This document shows, piece by piece, positions 23,313-33,853 of a DNA stretch of 64,000 nucleotides (its first letter is position 1; the number at the start of each line of letters is the position of its first letter). The position numbers and the translations under genes were made by a program. The DNA lies in NCBI GenBank assembly GCA_035771175.1, contig CM069593.1, positions 17,422,908-17,486,907 on the forward strand. Reading direction: 5' to 3'. This DNA is from Paratinospora sagittata. Lineage: Eukaryota > Streptophyta > Magnoliopsida > Ranunculales > Menispermaceae. The notes beneath the pieces are model-generated. The model was not told the DNA's origin. It did no database searches and worked only from the letters and a program-made list of their open reading frames with translations.

Positions 23313-24575
23313 TGGAGAAAAACTAGGGTTTTCTCATGTCGATTTCGTTCTTCTGTAAGAAGAGCTCATAAGGACGCCTTAGAACCAGTCTGCATATTAT
23401 CCATTTTTAGATTAACATGTCGTTAGTTGCCGTGACGACCGTTCTTTTCGTATCTTCCGTATTTTATTTTGAGAAATAATTTTTCATTATAAAATACAAA
23501 AGAATTACAACTACATGTTCAATTACTAGTGCATTACCAACAAAGTGTTGATTTGTTGATTTAGAGAACGAATTATGAGCTATGATGGAAGAATTTATTA
23601 CGAGTTTAAACTTGTTCTTGTCTATCTCTGTTATGAAAGGTATCTTTATTTTTTTAAATCATTGAATTCAAAAAAATTAGTCTTACTCTAAAAGAAAAAA
23701 TGACACAGGTGTCAAAAAATTAGTACAAAAAAAAGAAATAAAAAAAAATACTTGTGCCTTATGTAATGGTTATTTCATAGATCTCTTGGCTTTTTATATT
23801 CTAAAAATAAATTGTTTTCTAAAAAAAAAAAATTTAATTTGACCAATTAAATACTTTTTTAGTGAGTATCAAATTTTGCATTTTAATTGAATGTACTCAT
23901 TAAAAATATTTTTTATACCCATTTAAAGTATGTGAGTAAAAATAATGTTTTTTTAGAGTACATTTAGAATTACAAACCAAATTGAGCAATAAAATATATA
24001 TATAAAGCGTACTTAATTTTAGTAGATTTTTAACATCCTTGATTTGATAATGTGAGTTTTATATTAGGTATTAGTTACTTGATAAAATCTAATTCTTTTT
24101 AACTTTTATGATTATTAAAGCACGTTATACTTTTATTTATAAAAAAAACTGAAAATAACACAACAATATGTTGGTGTTGTGACTTTTATTTTGTTTTTAT
24201 GGAAGCAAGATTTTGTAAGTTTGAGAAATATAAGCTATTAAGTGAATATAAAAAATAATTTTAATGTTCACACTTAGAATTATCTTATAAGAACAATAGC
24301 AAAATACAAATTTTTAAAGTTTGGATAAAAGTCGGTTTATATTAAATGGTACCACTACAAAAAGTCGTGAATATTTGGAAGTTGGTCAATTGTTTGTTAA
24401 TTTCATTAATAACAAATGTTATGATCTGCACTTACTTTTATTCATATATGCTCCTATTTGTATTTATGTATGTATTGCATGGATTGTATGGACATGGATC
24501 TAATAAGTATACGTCCCAAGTTGATTATTGTGCATTAATTGAGATAGTGGTGTCTTCTTTGCATTAGTAAAAATA
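23313..24575. other. Intergenic region upstream of FLN1
   Basis: AT-rich stretch with the FLN1 promoter near 23313-23450 (minus strand). No gene was recognised in the rest. Confidence 0.5.
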
Positions 24576-24576
24576 A

Positions 24577-25032
24577 GGTTGGGTTTGGTTTGGTATTTAA
24601 AAACAATATTTTGTTTTCATTTTCAACACCCGGTAAACTGAAAAAGAAAACTTGAAAATGATGTTTTATCATTTTCTTAAAGTCATTTGTTTGTACCCGG
24701 TAAATGGAAGACCTGACCTAAGCAGAGGTTTGAAGTTCAAATATTGACTTAACGAGTTTAATGTTCTGGGTATTCAGACCGATGTATTATGAATGCATGT
24801 AGGTTCCAGTGAATTAGTCAAACTATAGAGAGTGGAGCTTAGAAATAGATATCATTGTTTAAAAAATAAAAAAAAAAGTCACTTTTTTCTAAGAGGGAAA
24901 CTTAAAAAGTAGTTTTCAACTTTTGATTTACCAAACTCATATTTCATGCCTTTTTCATTTTCTTCTCTTTGAACTTACTATTTAAAAATAAAAAACTATT
25001 TTAGGGTTGTGAACCAAATGTAGCCTTAAAAT
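24577..25032. mobile_element. Possible degenerate MITE-like element
   Basis: Left sequence AAGGTTGGGTTTGGTTTGG (24577 on) and right sequence GTGAACCAAATGTAGCCTT (ending about 25026) are imperfect inverted repeats of the '..TTTGGTT' kind seen in the other MITEs here. The 400-bp interior is unlike a simple MITE and may contain a second insertion. The call is tentative. Confidence 0.35.
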
Positions 25033-25057
25033 ACTTAAATTATTTGTCTGTTATATT

Positions 25058-25109
25058 CAGTGTCGGGCCTAGGGTAGGGCCACCAGGCGACTTCAAACTG
25101 GTGGCCCAC

Positions 25110-25157
<48 letters not shown>

Positions 25158-26141
25158 GAACATTTTAAAGCTTTTTTAATTAAATTATTGTTTTTACTTC
25201 TTTATTATATAAAAATAGTTAAACTTAAAAATAATAATTATATAATAATTATATTGAATATTGACAATGCTTTACAATAATAAATAAAATATAGTTTTTA
25301 TTTCTTTTTTTACTATGTTATAAATTTTATTAAATTATTTATACCATTTTTATTTATTTATTTTTCATTCCATTATATCATGATTTATTTAAATTTTATT
25401 TAAAAAATATTATTATTTTTTATTTTTTATTTATAAAAATTAAAATAAGAAATTTAGCAATGACAATCCCGTGATCGATGACGAAATTCGGAGACGAAGA
25501 TCCTGTAAATCTTATCGCAATCTAAAACCATAAAGTGTTGAGATAACTACGATTTTAAATAAAAAAATCCAGCTACAGCGATTTCATGGCCCGCAACTCT
25601 CTTTCTTCTTGTTCTTCTTCTTTTGGATTTTGCTCCGCCCCATTTGTTAGCCACTTGTTTTGATTTTTTTATTTTTTTAACTATTTGTATACTATAATTC
25701 AATCACATTTTTCTGCCTCTGATCGTCGGCTACTATCTTTGTCCACCAACTCCCTTTAAAAAAAAATAAAATTATTTCTATAATTTAATCATTTTTTTGT
25801 TTACTAATTTTGTATAATTTTATGTTTTAATCAAGTACAACAATTTTATCAACAGTTACAAGGTTGAAGTTGTCGGAATAGTAGACCAGTGTTTTCTTAA
25901 ACTTGTTACTATTTGATATTTGTGTGAAATTTGGAATAAGTTTTTATTTGTGTTGATTTTGTAATTTTATTGTATTAATTTTATAACTTTTGTTGTATCA
26001 ATTTTGTGATTTTTTTTTTGTATTGATTTTGTAACTTTTAATGTATTCGAAACATTTATAATTTTTATTTAATTATTAGTATATAAAAGGGCTCATTTTA
26101 TGTTCCTTGCCCCGGCCCCTAAATAGTTAGGCCCGGCCCTG
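25058..26141. mobile_element. Non-autonomous hAT-superfamily element with 8-bp TSD
   Basis: The element begins CAGTGTCGGGCCTA and ends TAGGCCCGGCCCTG, near-perfect 14-bp terminal inverted repeats. It is flanked by identical 8-bp copies of GTTATATT (25050-25057 and 26142-26149). CAG-starting ends with an 8-bp duplication are diagnostic of hAT. The 1084-bp interior has no transposase frame. It holds a 40+ bp AT microsatellite (25112-25155) and T-rich tracts, so it is a deletion derivative needing a transposase in trans. Confidence 0.88.
25112..25155. repeat. (AT)n microsatellite
   Basis: An uninterrupted run of about 22 TA units just inside the left end of the hAT element. It is likely polymorphic between individuals. 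Confidence 0.9.
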
Positions 26142-26149
26142 GTTATATT

Positions 26150-27440
26150 GTATATTTTAACAATTTTTAGTATCACTTCTAAATAATTATTATGTATTTA
26201 ATTATCTACGAACAAATTTGCAACACTGTGCTATGCACATGATGCTTTAATCTTGATTACAACAATTCATTATTATAAAAACATCTTAATAAATACTAAT
26301 CATTGTTTCTAATTTAAATGCAATACTTCATATCAAAAGTCTAATAAATAATATTAATAATTACTTTATTTTTATAAAGCATTTATAAAAAACAAATAAT
26401 AATACAATAAAAACTTATTTTATATTTTTCAGTCATTGATCTTTAGAATGTATATGTTAATAATAAGTTTGCCCAGCCTTTTATTTTTATATATATTTAC
26501 AAACAATGGAGTTTTACAATTTTATGCGTGGACATATTATTTTAAAAAATAATTACAAACAAAATCGCTTAAAAACACAAAACATGTAAAACTATTGAAA
26601 AACTTTTACCGTTAATAACTTGAATTTAACATATCATAAATTTGTTTAATGTCTAAGGGCCATTGGTTTATGATTTAAAAATAATTTTCTGTATTCAAAA
26701 AATTTTAAATACTAAATACGCGCTTGGTTCGTTGAAACCCGAAAATAAATTTCTAAAATTTACAAAGAAAACAAGGAATTCTCAAAAAATGACAAAATGT
26801 GTTTTCTGAGTTTTTTTTCTTTTTGAGTTGTATTATATTTTTCGGATCATGAACAAATCGCAAACACCCAAATCGCATCAATAGTGAGAATATTTACAAC
26901 TATAAAAGCTTATCAAAACATTACTTCGTTCTAAAATGAGCGATGATATTTTTACAGATTGTATGATGATATATATTAAAAGAGAGATTGTTAATAATAT
27001 TGATTTAGATTTTATTATTGATGAGTTTGAAGGTTTAAAACTTTGTAGAATAAAGTTTATATAATTTTTATAATTGTGTTGCATTGCATTTTCTTTCTTT
27101 GTTTAGGTTTTATATTATCGTGTTATGTATTATAGTTAATGTATATATTTTGAGAAATAATGTTTATTATGTCCTTTCTTGATATCAAGGGTATCTTTTA
27201 TTTTTAATAAATTAATTTTTCTTGTACTACAAGGTTTGTCTAAAAAAATTGTTTAGCCAAGTGGAAAGAAAACTCCGAGCTACGCCCCTATTTGCCTCTC
27301 ATGTTTTGATATTAGAGGTTTCAATTCCCTTATATTTTTCTATACAATTGCAATTTATAAAAGACAATAGTTCAAAGGGTGTGAAACATTGTTGGTACGG
27401 TGTATTGTTTACAGACGATAAGCAAAAGATCGATGTTTCC
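26150..27440. other. AT-rich intergenic region, no gene seen
   Basis: No supported gene on either strand. The small frames here have no recognisable family and biased AT-rich composition. Confidence 0.5.
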
Positions 27441-27442
27441 TA

Positions 27443-28275
27443 CGGGCATCCGTTTGAGTTTGACGTTACAATGACGCCGTTTCCCGCCGTCAGGGGAAGG
27501 CCATCAACGCCGTTAAGGGCAAAAAATGTGAAGAAAATGAATCGGTAATACGCAAGTTTGCCTTACGACGGGTTTTTATTGCTGCACAATTCTGCTTCTC
27601 GTTCTATGCGTATCGATACTCATCTCATCTTCTACCAGAACTTAGATACTCGTTATTGCAACTTTGCATTGGTTCTGAAACTCTGTAACTGTTCTGATTT
27701 TCTTCTCCACAGTCTCTGGCCTACGGTTTTAATTACTTGAATCAAATCGAGACTTTCTGTTGCTGCGGAAATTAAGGTATGGATCTTTATCAGGAGTTCA
27801 ACTTTTCTCTTTATTGGAAATGATTTTCGCTTTTATTGATGAATTAGATTTTTCTCGAATCCGCGTTGTTCTTCTCGTTTTTATGTTGATTTATGTATCT
27901 GTCACTGTTGCGTTTTGTAGTTGGGAATTAAGTTTGATTGGATGAATTAGTGTCTTCTTGTAAGCCTAAATGTTGATGTCGATCCAGGAGGCATCTATTG
28001 ATCTGTTTGATTGTCTATGCACTTAGTTTTCTGCAGGATGTAAACCCCAAGTTCATGTGATAAATCTATTGTTTGGCGTTCTTCATCATTTGTTTGCTAC
28101 ATGTCATTGTTTTTTGAGGTTTTGACCCGGTGTTACTGTTTCCGTGGTTGTACTGATTTGCCTTAGCAGTTGCTTAGTGTTGGGGTGACCTTTTTCCCTT
28201 TTTATATCAGTATCATCTATTAAACCCATGATTTTCCTCTCATATGCGAGGGTTATTTTAACATTGTTTTCGAGA
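27443..28275 (+). pseudogene. Orphan copy of the RING-gene promoter, 5'UTR exon and 5'UTR intron start
   Basis: About 830 bp collinear with 33854-34675, the region upstream of the RING/C2H2 gene. Shared landmarks run from CCGTTTGAGTT and GACGCCGTTTC through TTCTCGTTATTGCAACTT... (split by small indels), TTGAATC(A/G)AATCGA, TTTCTGTTGCT, (A/G)GGTATGGATCT and AAATGTTGATGTCGATCC to GCATCTATTGATCTGTTTG and TGTCTATGCACTTAG. The splice-donor-like AGGTATGG is retained at 27776. No copy of the RING coding exons follows, so homology stops inside the intron. It is either a dead 5' fragment or a promoter now serving something else downstream, for example the YOS1-like gene. Confidence 0.8.
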
Positions 28276-28599
28276 TTAGACATGGATCCAAAACTCCAAA
28301 TACTCAGTAGTGTCTTATGTACGATGTACAAGTTCGTAATCTCGATGGAATGGAGACAAATGGAATGGTTGACACAAACTGATCCATTGGTGACAATAAG
28401 CCTCAGAGTTGTCAGTCCTGCTATATTTAAAAAAAAAAAGGATTAATAGTTTTCTAATGATGACTACTAGTTTAAGAAATATGTTCTAAGCTATAAATAA
28501 TTTATCATCCACTCCACTTTAATGTGACAAATAAACAAAGCAAAATAGTAACAGGAGCGATGGCCATGCCTTTTTGAATAGAAAGAACATTCAACAAAT

Positions 28600-28870
28600 A
28601 CCCCAGAATTAGGGTTTCAAGGCCCCTGGACTCCTGTTCCCCTTCCATACACACAGACTAAGAAAAAACAAACAAGGAAGAGAGCTTCTTTTGACAATAA
28701 ACCATTCCTTTTGGCGAGAATTTGAGGTCCAAAAATAATACTTATAATTCCATTGAGGCAATTCAGCGATACTTGTAATTTCATCCAAGGCAACATATAC
28801 ATTTCTATTCATTTTGAGTACAACTGCACCAAATCGCAAGGTAAATAACAGTTTGCTTGATATCATCCAA
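28600..28870 (-). repeat. Inverted dispersed repeat, copy A
   Basis: Read on the minus strand this segment matches 31180-31440 on the plus strand. Common blocks are TTGTTTATCTTGCG / CTGTTATTTACCTTGCG, CAATGGAATTATAAGT, TGGTTTATGGTCAAAAGAAGCT / TGGTTTATTGTCAAAAGAAGCT, GTGTGTGTGGAAGG / GTGTGTATGGAAGG and an AAACCCTAA end. The minus strand holds a 101-codon frame (28914-28609) that the other copy does not keep. Origin unknown. Confidence 0.65.
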
Positions 28871-28971
28871 GTACAGAAATTAGCAAATAGGAAGCAGATT
28901 AGATACAAAAGCAATGATATTAATAATAACTAGTTAAAATTCAACCTATCACCCATTAACCACTTCAAGAA

Positions 28972-29458
28972 TCAAAACGCAGTCTCATTAACCGCTTCAA
29001 GAATCATTCTTGAAACACTCTCATTAACCCTTGTCAGTTGCATCGTTCTGAAGTAATCCTTATACGCGCCCTGCATCGTTTCGAATCAAAACCATTGTTC
29101 GTTTGAATCGTCTTCCAGCATCAATGCCTCGCCCGCCGCATCCTGGTAATGTTTCATCTGATTTTTTAATTGAGAAACAGAAAATAGAGAAAAAATAATA
29201 ATGAAAAGGACAGTCATCTTACTTTGGCATCTTGTCGCTTACTTGTTCTTGTTGCCAATCAAATTTCTAGCAAATGTGAATAATTGGAGATCTGCACCTG
29301 AAGAAGTTATTGGCTAAGAGGAAAGTGGATTGAAATATTTTTCTAAGTTGCTCAAACATTTCAATGTTACATTTCTTTTCCATCTTGCTTTTTTCTGAAA
29401 CGGCTTGCAAAGAGACCTTCAAAAGATGTCTCCTTGGAGGTTCCAAAGAAGAAGCCAT
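28972..29458 (-). pseudogene. Possible decayed gene fragment of unknown family
   Basis: Minus strand. The first piece is a 54-codon segment beginning MASSLEPPRRHLLKVSLQAV (29458 down to about 29298), closing at a donor-like CAG/GTGCAG. The second is a 62-codon frame (29157-28972) with a TGA after codon 23; after it comes FETMQGAYKDYFRTMQ... to a natural stop. Charge pattern and codon use look protein-like rather than random, yet the two pieces do not join in frame at the obvious sites and one in-frame stop is present. The family is not recognised. It may be a pseudogene or a remnant carried by a repeat. Confidence 0.35.
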
Positions 29459-29499
29459 AACCCACCATAGCCAATTGCTCCCTTTTCTCCATGTTTTAC

Positions 29500-30700
29500 A
29501 ATTTTTTCCTTCTAGAATTGTTTGGGCCGTTGGGAATGAGGAAGCAGTTATATGGAGACGTGGGATGGTTTATAATGGGTTTTGGTTGGAAACGGACAGG
29601 TAGTTTTGATAGACTTGGTGTAACTGAATAGGGGTCCATTTCGTTTCTTTTTTTTTTTTCTCTTATCGACATTGAGAGTGAAATTATTAATAAAGAAGTA
29701 AATTACCTATTTTACCCTCAATATTAAAATTCTTCAAAAAAGACAGATAAGTTTTTGAAGGGTAAGTATGGAAAATTGCCAAAAGTGGCCACAAGGTGAG
29801 GGGAAGGGAACTATTCTTATTATTAGTAGTATAGATTTACTTTGTAATAACTGTAGGCAAGGCTGCTTCAAAAGCTGCACTTAAACTTGAAGTTTCTATA
29901 CCTTTAGCCAAGCCAAAACCAAACTAACCTAAGTTGAATGGCATGCGACTTCCTGTGGATTTCTTCCTTTAATAGAACACAAGTAGATTTGCAACGGATG
30001 AAGACAAACATATGAGACAAACAAGGTCCACCAAAAACTCGAGGAAATGTCAGAAAAAATGTGAGAAATAATTACACAATTAACTTGGAGTTTGGGGCTC
30101 ACGAATTGCTTGCGTTTGATTGATTTAGCAATCTTCCCTTCTTGCTTCTTTTGGAACTTCCTTGTGTGGCGACAATCTAACTCTGTTTTTTATTTTATCT
30201 TATATTATTAATAACTTTTGGTCAATCATGTCAACAAGATTAGACGTTGCGCCCTTTTCTTATTGTGGGAATGTAATAGACCTTGCACTTTGGTTTTCTT
30301 ATATGTATCCAAATCCAAATTCATATACACTTGGCAAATTCATTTATTTATGTCTAGTACTATATGCTAATAACGCTAGGTGGACGTTCTATATACTAAT
30401 AACACCGAGTGGACGTTATTAGTCGACACGTGGCCTTTCTTTCTCTAATCTCCTTTTCAATCTCCCATGTCTCTCATGAATTCAAGTAGAAACTAAGGTA
30501 ACAAAAATTACCAACGTGGGAATAAACATAGAATTGAGTGTACTCTATATATATGAGAAGCAGTAGGACAACAAATGAGTAGACTATGCTTAAAAACAAT
30601 GGAGAATTAAGACATCTAACAACAACGAATCAAAGGCAAAATTAAAAATACCTAAAAAGAAAATAAATTTGTCAAGAGGCTCTATTGTTGTTGTTGGGCG
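29500..30700. other. Intergenic region, no gene seen
   Basis: No gene recognised on either strand. There is a small internal repeat near 30367-30419 (TAATAACGCTAGGTGGACGTT and a variant with CACCGAG). Confidence 0.45.
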
Positions 30701-30716
30701 ATTGAAAGAAGTTGAG

Positions 30717-30848
30717 ATTGGGATTGCAAGACATTCAACTTTCGTTAGTTTTGGTTTTGACTTGGTTAAAAATGTTATCTTTTCAATTGGGGTTGCAAGA
30801 CATTCAACTTTCGTTAGTTTTGGTTTTGACTTGGTTAAAAATGTTATC
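30717..30848. repeat. Tandem duplication, period 69 bp
   Basis: Two adjacent copies (30717-30779 and 30786-30848) of a segment reading from ATTGGG(A/G)TTGCAAGACATTC through TTGACTTGGTTAAAAATG to TTATC. They differ at one position over more than 60 bp, so the duplication is recent. Confidence 0.85.
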
Positions 30849-30954
30849 ATGTAGATGATGCCAGATCTGATATGGTATCTAATGGCAAACAAATGTACAC
30901 ACGCCGTTGTTTGTTATATTACATTCTGGTAAAATTTTTCTTTGCCAAGGAGAA

Positions 30955-31080
30955 GATGCGGCCCCACCCATGGTGAAATAATGAGGTGCCAAACCTTCCC
31001 GTTGATGTGAACTCTTGGGGAAGATCAACCTGTTATCCCTAGAGTAACTTTTATTTGTTGAGCGACGACCCTTCTTTGGG
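30955..31080 (-). other. Nuclear insertion of plastid 23S rDNA (NUPT fragment)
   Basis: The reverse complement of 30981-31075 is the 23S rRNA peptidyl-transferase region: CTCAACAAATAAAAGTTACT, CTAGGGATAACAGGTTGATC, TTCCCCAAGAGTTCACATCA, ACGGGAAGGTTTGGCACCTC. GATCTTCCCCAAGAG is the plastid-type sequence rather than the plant mitochondrial one. Several changes from the usual plastid sequence are C to T or G to A at CG sites (CAACGG to CAACAA, ATCGACG to ATCAACG), the expected decay of methylated nuclear DNA. It is a fragment, not a working rRNA gene. The edges on both sides are degraded. Confidence 0.85.
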
Positions 31081-31179
31081 TTTAAGTCTGGCTTTTGGAG
31101 TGGTCGTCATTGTAATTATTGCAAGTAAATTATTATTGACTCCTTCCCATGTGTTATTTTTTGTACTTGAACGCGATGT

Positions 31180-31440
31180 CGAGAAATTTGTTGTTTATCT
31201 TGCGCCTTCGGTGTAATTGTAATCCAAAAAAATGGAAATGCACATGTTGTCTTAAATGGAATTACACGTATCATTTGAATTGCATCAATGGAATTATAAG
31301 TGTCATTTTTGAACTCTATATATTCGGTTGAAAACATGGTTTATGGTCAAAAGAAGCTTTCTCTCTCTTTCTCTCGGTCTTGTGTGTGTGGAAGGGTGAG
31401 AGGGGTCAACTGGGGCTCAAAACCCTAAACCTACTTCTTC
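31180..31440 (+). repeat. Inverted dispersed repeat, copy B
   Basis: Plus-strand counterpart of 28600-28870, clearly diverged and without an open frame over the shared part. It starts about 100 bp after the plastid rDNA fragment. Confidence 0.6.
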
Positions 31441-32500
31441 AGCTGGCAGTCTACTCATTAGAAAACTATTGATCCATTTTTATAAAATAAAGTAGGACTT
31501 ATGACTATGCTTAGTGTCATTAGTAGATCAGTTGGCATTAACCATCCCATATGCCTCCATTCCATCAGGATTAGGAATTTGTATGCCGTAAATAACACAA
31601 TACGAGTACTTGGAATTTTGGATCCATGTAAAAAAACTCAAGCATTGATCATACAAATCCTTCTCAATGACTATGTTCATTACAATTCAAGAAGATGTTG
31701 GAGATTTAAAGTTTTGCAGTCGATAAATAACTAGTACGAAGTACAAACAACTTTGTTACTTAACTATGTGAACTTTTTTTTTTCTTTTTCTTTGAACCAT
31801 TTTTGGGGTTGCTATGAACTCTTCATCTGAAAATATGTAGTATTGGTGAAGCGCCTAATCTACATTTGGACCATTGTTATTGGTGAGAAAGCTAAAGCAA
31901 CTTATATATGTCTGATTTTCAAACTTAAACAACTTATATATGTCTGAACTCTTAAGGACAATTTCTCAAACTTTAAAGAGAGCGTGCATGAGATTAAAAT
32001 CTTAAAGAATAATGGTACCATCTTAAATATGCTTCATTATTTGCTAAATTGAATTGTGAATATTTTAAAAAGAAATATGTTGATTTTGAAGATTGTCAAA
32101 TATTTCTAGCACTTTCATCTATATTTATATAAAAGAAGAAGAAATAAAAATTGAAGAAAAGTTTAAGGTTTAAGATATCATTTTTATTCCTCTTTGAAAT
32201 GGTTTCACGAGTTATTATAAAATGCTCAAAAATTTAAAAGTTACAGAGAACCCCTAATGTTTGCCTAAAGAACTGCCCAAGTGATTTGAGGTGAGAATTT
32301 GCATAAGGGGCGCCTTGTTAATATTTACTATTTGTGAATATTACTTCATATTTACCTAGAGTGTATAATTAAATAGAATAATTGTTGGTTATATATGTGT
32401 TCTATTATTTGAACATACATTGCAATCCACCAAAACCGCAAATGGATCGAGTTTTAAATTTAGTTGTGTAAAAAACTGCCTTATCTAGAATGTGACTGAA
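31441..32500 (+). other. Region upstream of the YOS1-like gene
   Basis: AT-rich. It should hold the promoter and 5'UTR intron of the YOS1-like gene, because TCATGCAG at 32536-32542 reads as a splice acceptor. No upstream exon could be fixed. Confidence 0.4.
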
Positions 32501-32545
32501 ATGTTGTCTTGCAACTGAAATAGCAAAACATTTGTCATGCAGGAA

Positions 32546-32779
32546 ATGGGTCTATGGACTTTGCTGGAAGGTTTCTTGCTTCTTGCTAATGCATTAGCAA
32601 TACTGAATGAGGAGCGATTTCTTGCTCCTAGAGGATGGAGCTTCTCAGAAGTCTCAGGAACTAGGCCGAAGTCTCTGAAAGGGCAAGTTATAGGGCTCAT
32701 TTACGCAATCCAGTACTTGAGACTACCTCTTATTGTTCTAAATGCCATTACTATTATTGTTAAACTTGTGTCAGGGTAA
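32546..32779 (+). CDS. YOS1: YOS1/IER3IP1-type small ER-Golgi membrane protein
   Basis: A 77-aa protein in one coding exon. It starts MGLWTLLEGFLLLANALAIL (hydrophobic helix at about 2-20), has a central conserved NEERFLAPRGWSF, then KSLKGQ and a second hydrophobic helix near 52-74 ending VKLVSG. This is the full pattern of the Yos1/IER3IP1 family, usually 72-82 aa. Yos1p acts with Yip1p and Yif1p in COPII transport from ER to Golgi. I take the ATG at 32546 rather than the in-frame ATG at 32537, because GCAG ending at 32542 looks like an intron acceptor that would place 32537 in the intron. Its promoter is not obvious nearby. The orphan promoter copy at 27.4-28.3 kb lies upstream in the same orientation, but a link is only speculation. 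Confidence 0.9.
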   Translation: MGLWTLLEGFLLLANALAILNEERFLAPRGWSFSEVSGTRPKSLKGQVIGLIYAIQYLRLPLIVLNAITIIVKLVSG

Positions 32780-33850
32780 GGTTTTGATCAAGGTAGAGGG
32801 AGTGCTTTTGACATGTATAACATACAGTGATATTGTTGGTTTTGTTTGATGATCCATATTATGCCCCTCCTGTTTTTTGGTCTTGCCTTTTTGGGGAAAA
32901 CATGTTAGGTTAGGTTATCCTAGTTGTGATGTAACCCAAGGACGAATGATCATGTAAGTTTTCAAAAAAAATTCTACTGTCAGCCATTTGAATGATTGTG
33001 TGGACTTGAGTAAATGATATATAATATTTCTTGAAAATCAGTCCATACTTCCTTTTAGTTGATTAATATTCATTAGTTATCTTGGTTATTTATGTGGTTA
33101 TACTGGTTCAAATAAATGATATGCAGAGTTCTTTAGCTTACGTTGTAGACAATCAATAAAATGTACTTTGATCGATCTGAAAGTTTCAAAAGATTTGGAC
33201 GAGATTGGGAATTTTACTTGGATGCCTTGAACTTAGAAGATTGTAATAAGATAGTATTGGTGTATTTCTATTGAGAAAGGTTGTTTTGTCAGGTAGATAT
33301 GCAGGTGTGTGCAAAAAATTAGGTCAAATTAAGAACAACTCCAGAAAGGAAGTTCTGTGATAATTGTATGTAGATTTGTTTTTTTCGGTTTTTAAATTGA
33401 TTGCTAATTGAACTTAGATGTTAATTACAGTTACGTGCTTAACTGAAGGCTTTTTATGTTGGCGTGTGATTTGAGATGATCTTAACCATAAAATTAGTTC
33501 AAAATGACCAAAATCAAATAAATATTTTTATTTAACAATCTAGTTGATGTCATTTTTAGTTTATTTTTATTTCTTTTTGTTTCTGTTAGAGCCAATACCA
33601 GTGGCTATTGAAGTCTTTTTCATAATGACATACTTAGTTTTCAAAATAAATATTATAAGACCCTCATTTTAAACTATTGAAGTCTCAAGTAAAAGAAAAA
33701 AAAAAACATTTACGTAAAAACATGTTCAACAAGGTTTTAAAAATTGCATACATAACCAAAAAAGCCAGTCTTAACACATTTTACAATTCTTGACAAAAAA
33801 TTCTTATATACTGTTGATATGGTCTATTGTCGATAGGCCTCAAGCTGTTT
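32780..33850 (+). other. Intergenic spacer between YOS1-like and RING genes
   Basis: AT-rich, probably with the YOS1-like 3'UTR at its start. No gene was recognised. Confidence 0.5.
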
Positions 33851-33853
33851 CGT

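Noticed and set aside
22600..23358. 252-codon plus-strand frame opposite FLN1 exon 1
   Set aside because: Antisense shadow of the repetitive basic linker; no family resemblance.
26640..26880. MITE-like sequence starting AAGGGCCATTGGTTTATG
   Set aside because: The opposite end (GGATCATGAACAAATCG) is too weak a match to call inverted repeats.
27222..27548. 108-codon frame ahead of the orphan promoter copy
   Set aside because: It overlaps the duplicated promoter motifs and resembles no protein.
30955..31080. Functional rRNA gene
   Set aside because: Only about 100 bp of 23S is present and several conserved bases are mutated.
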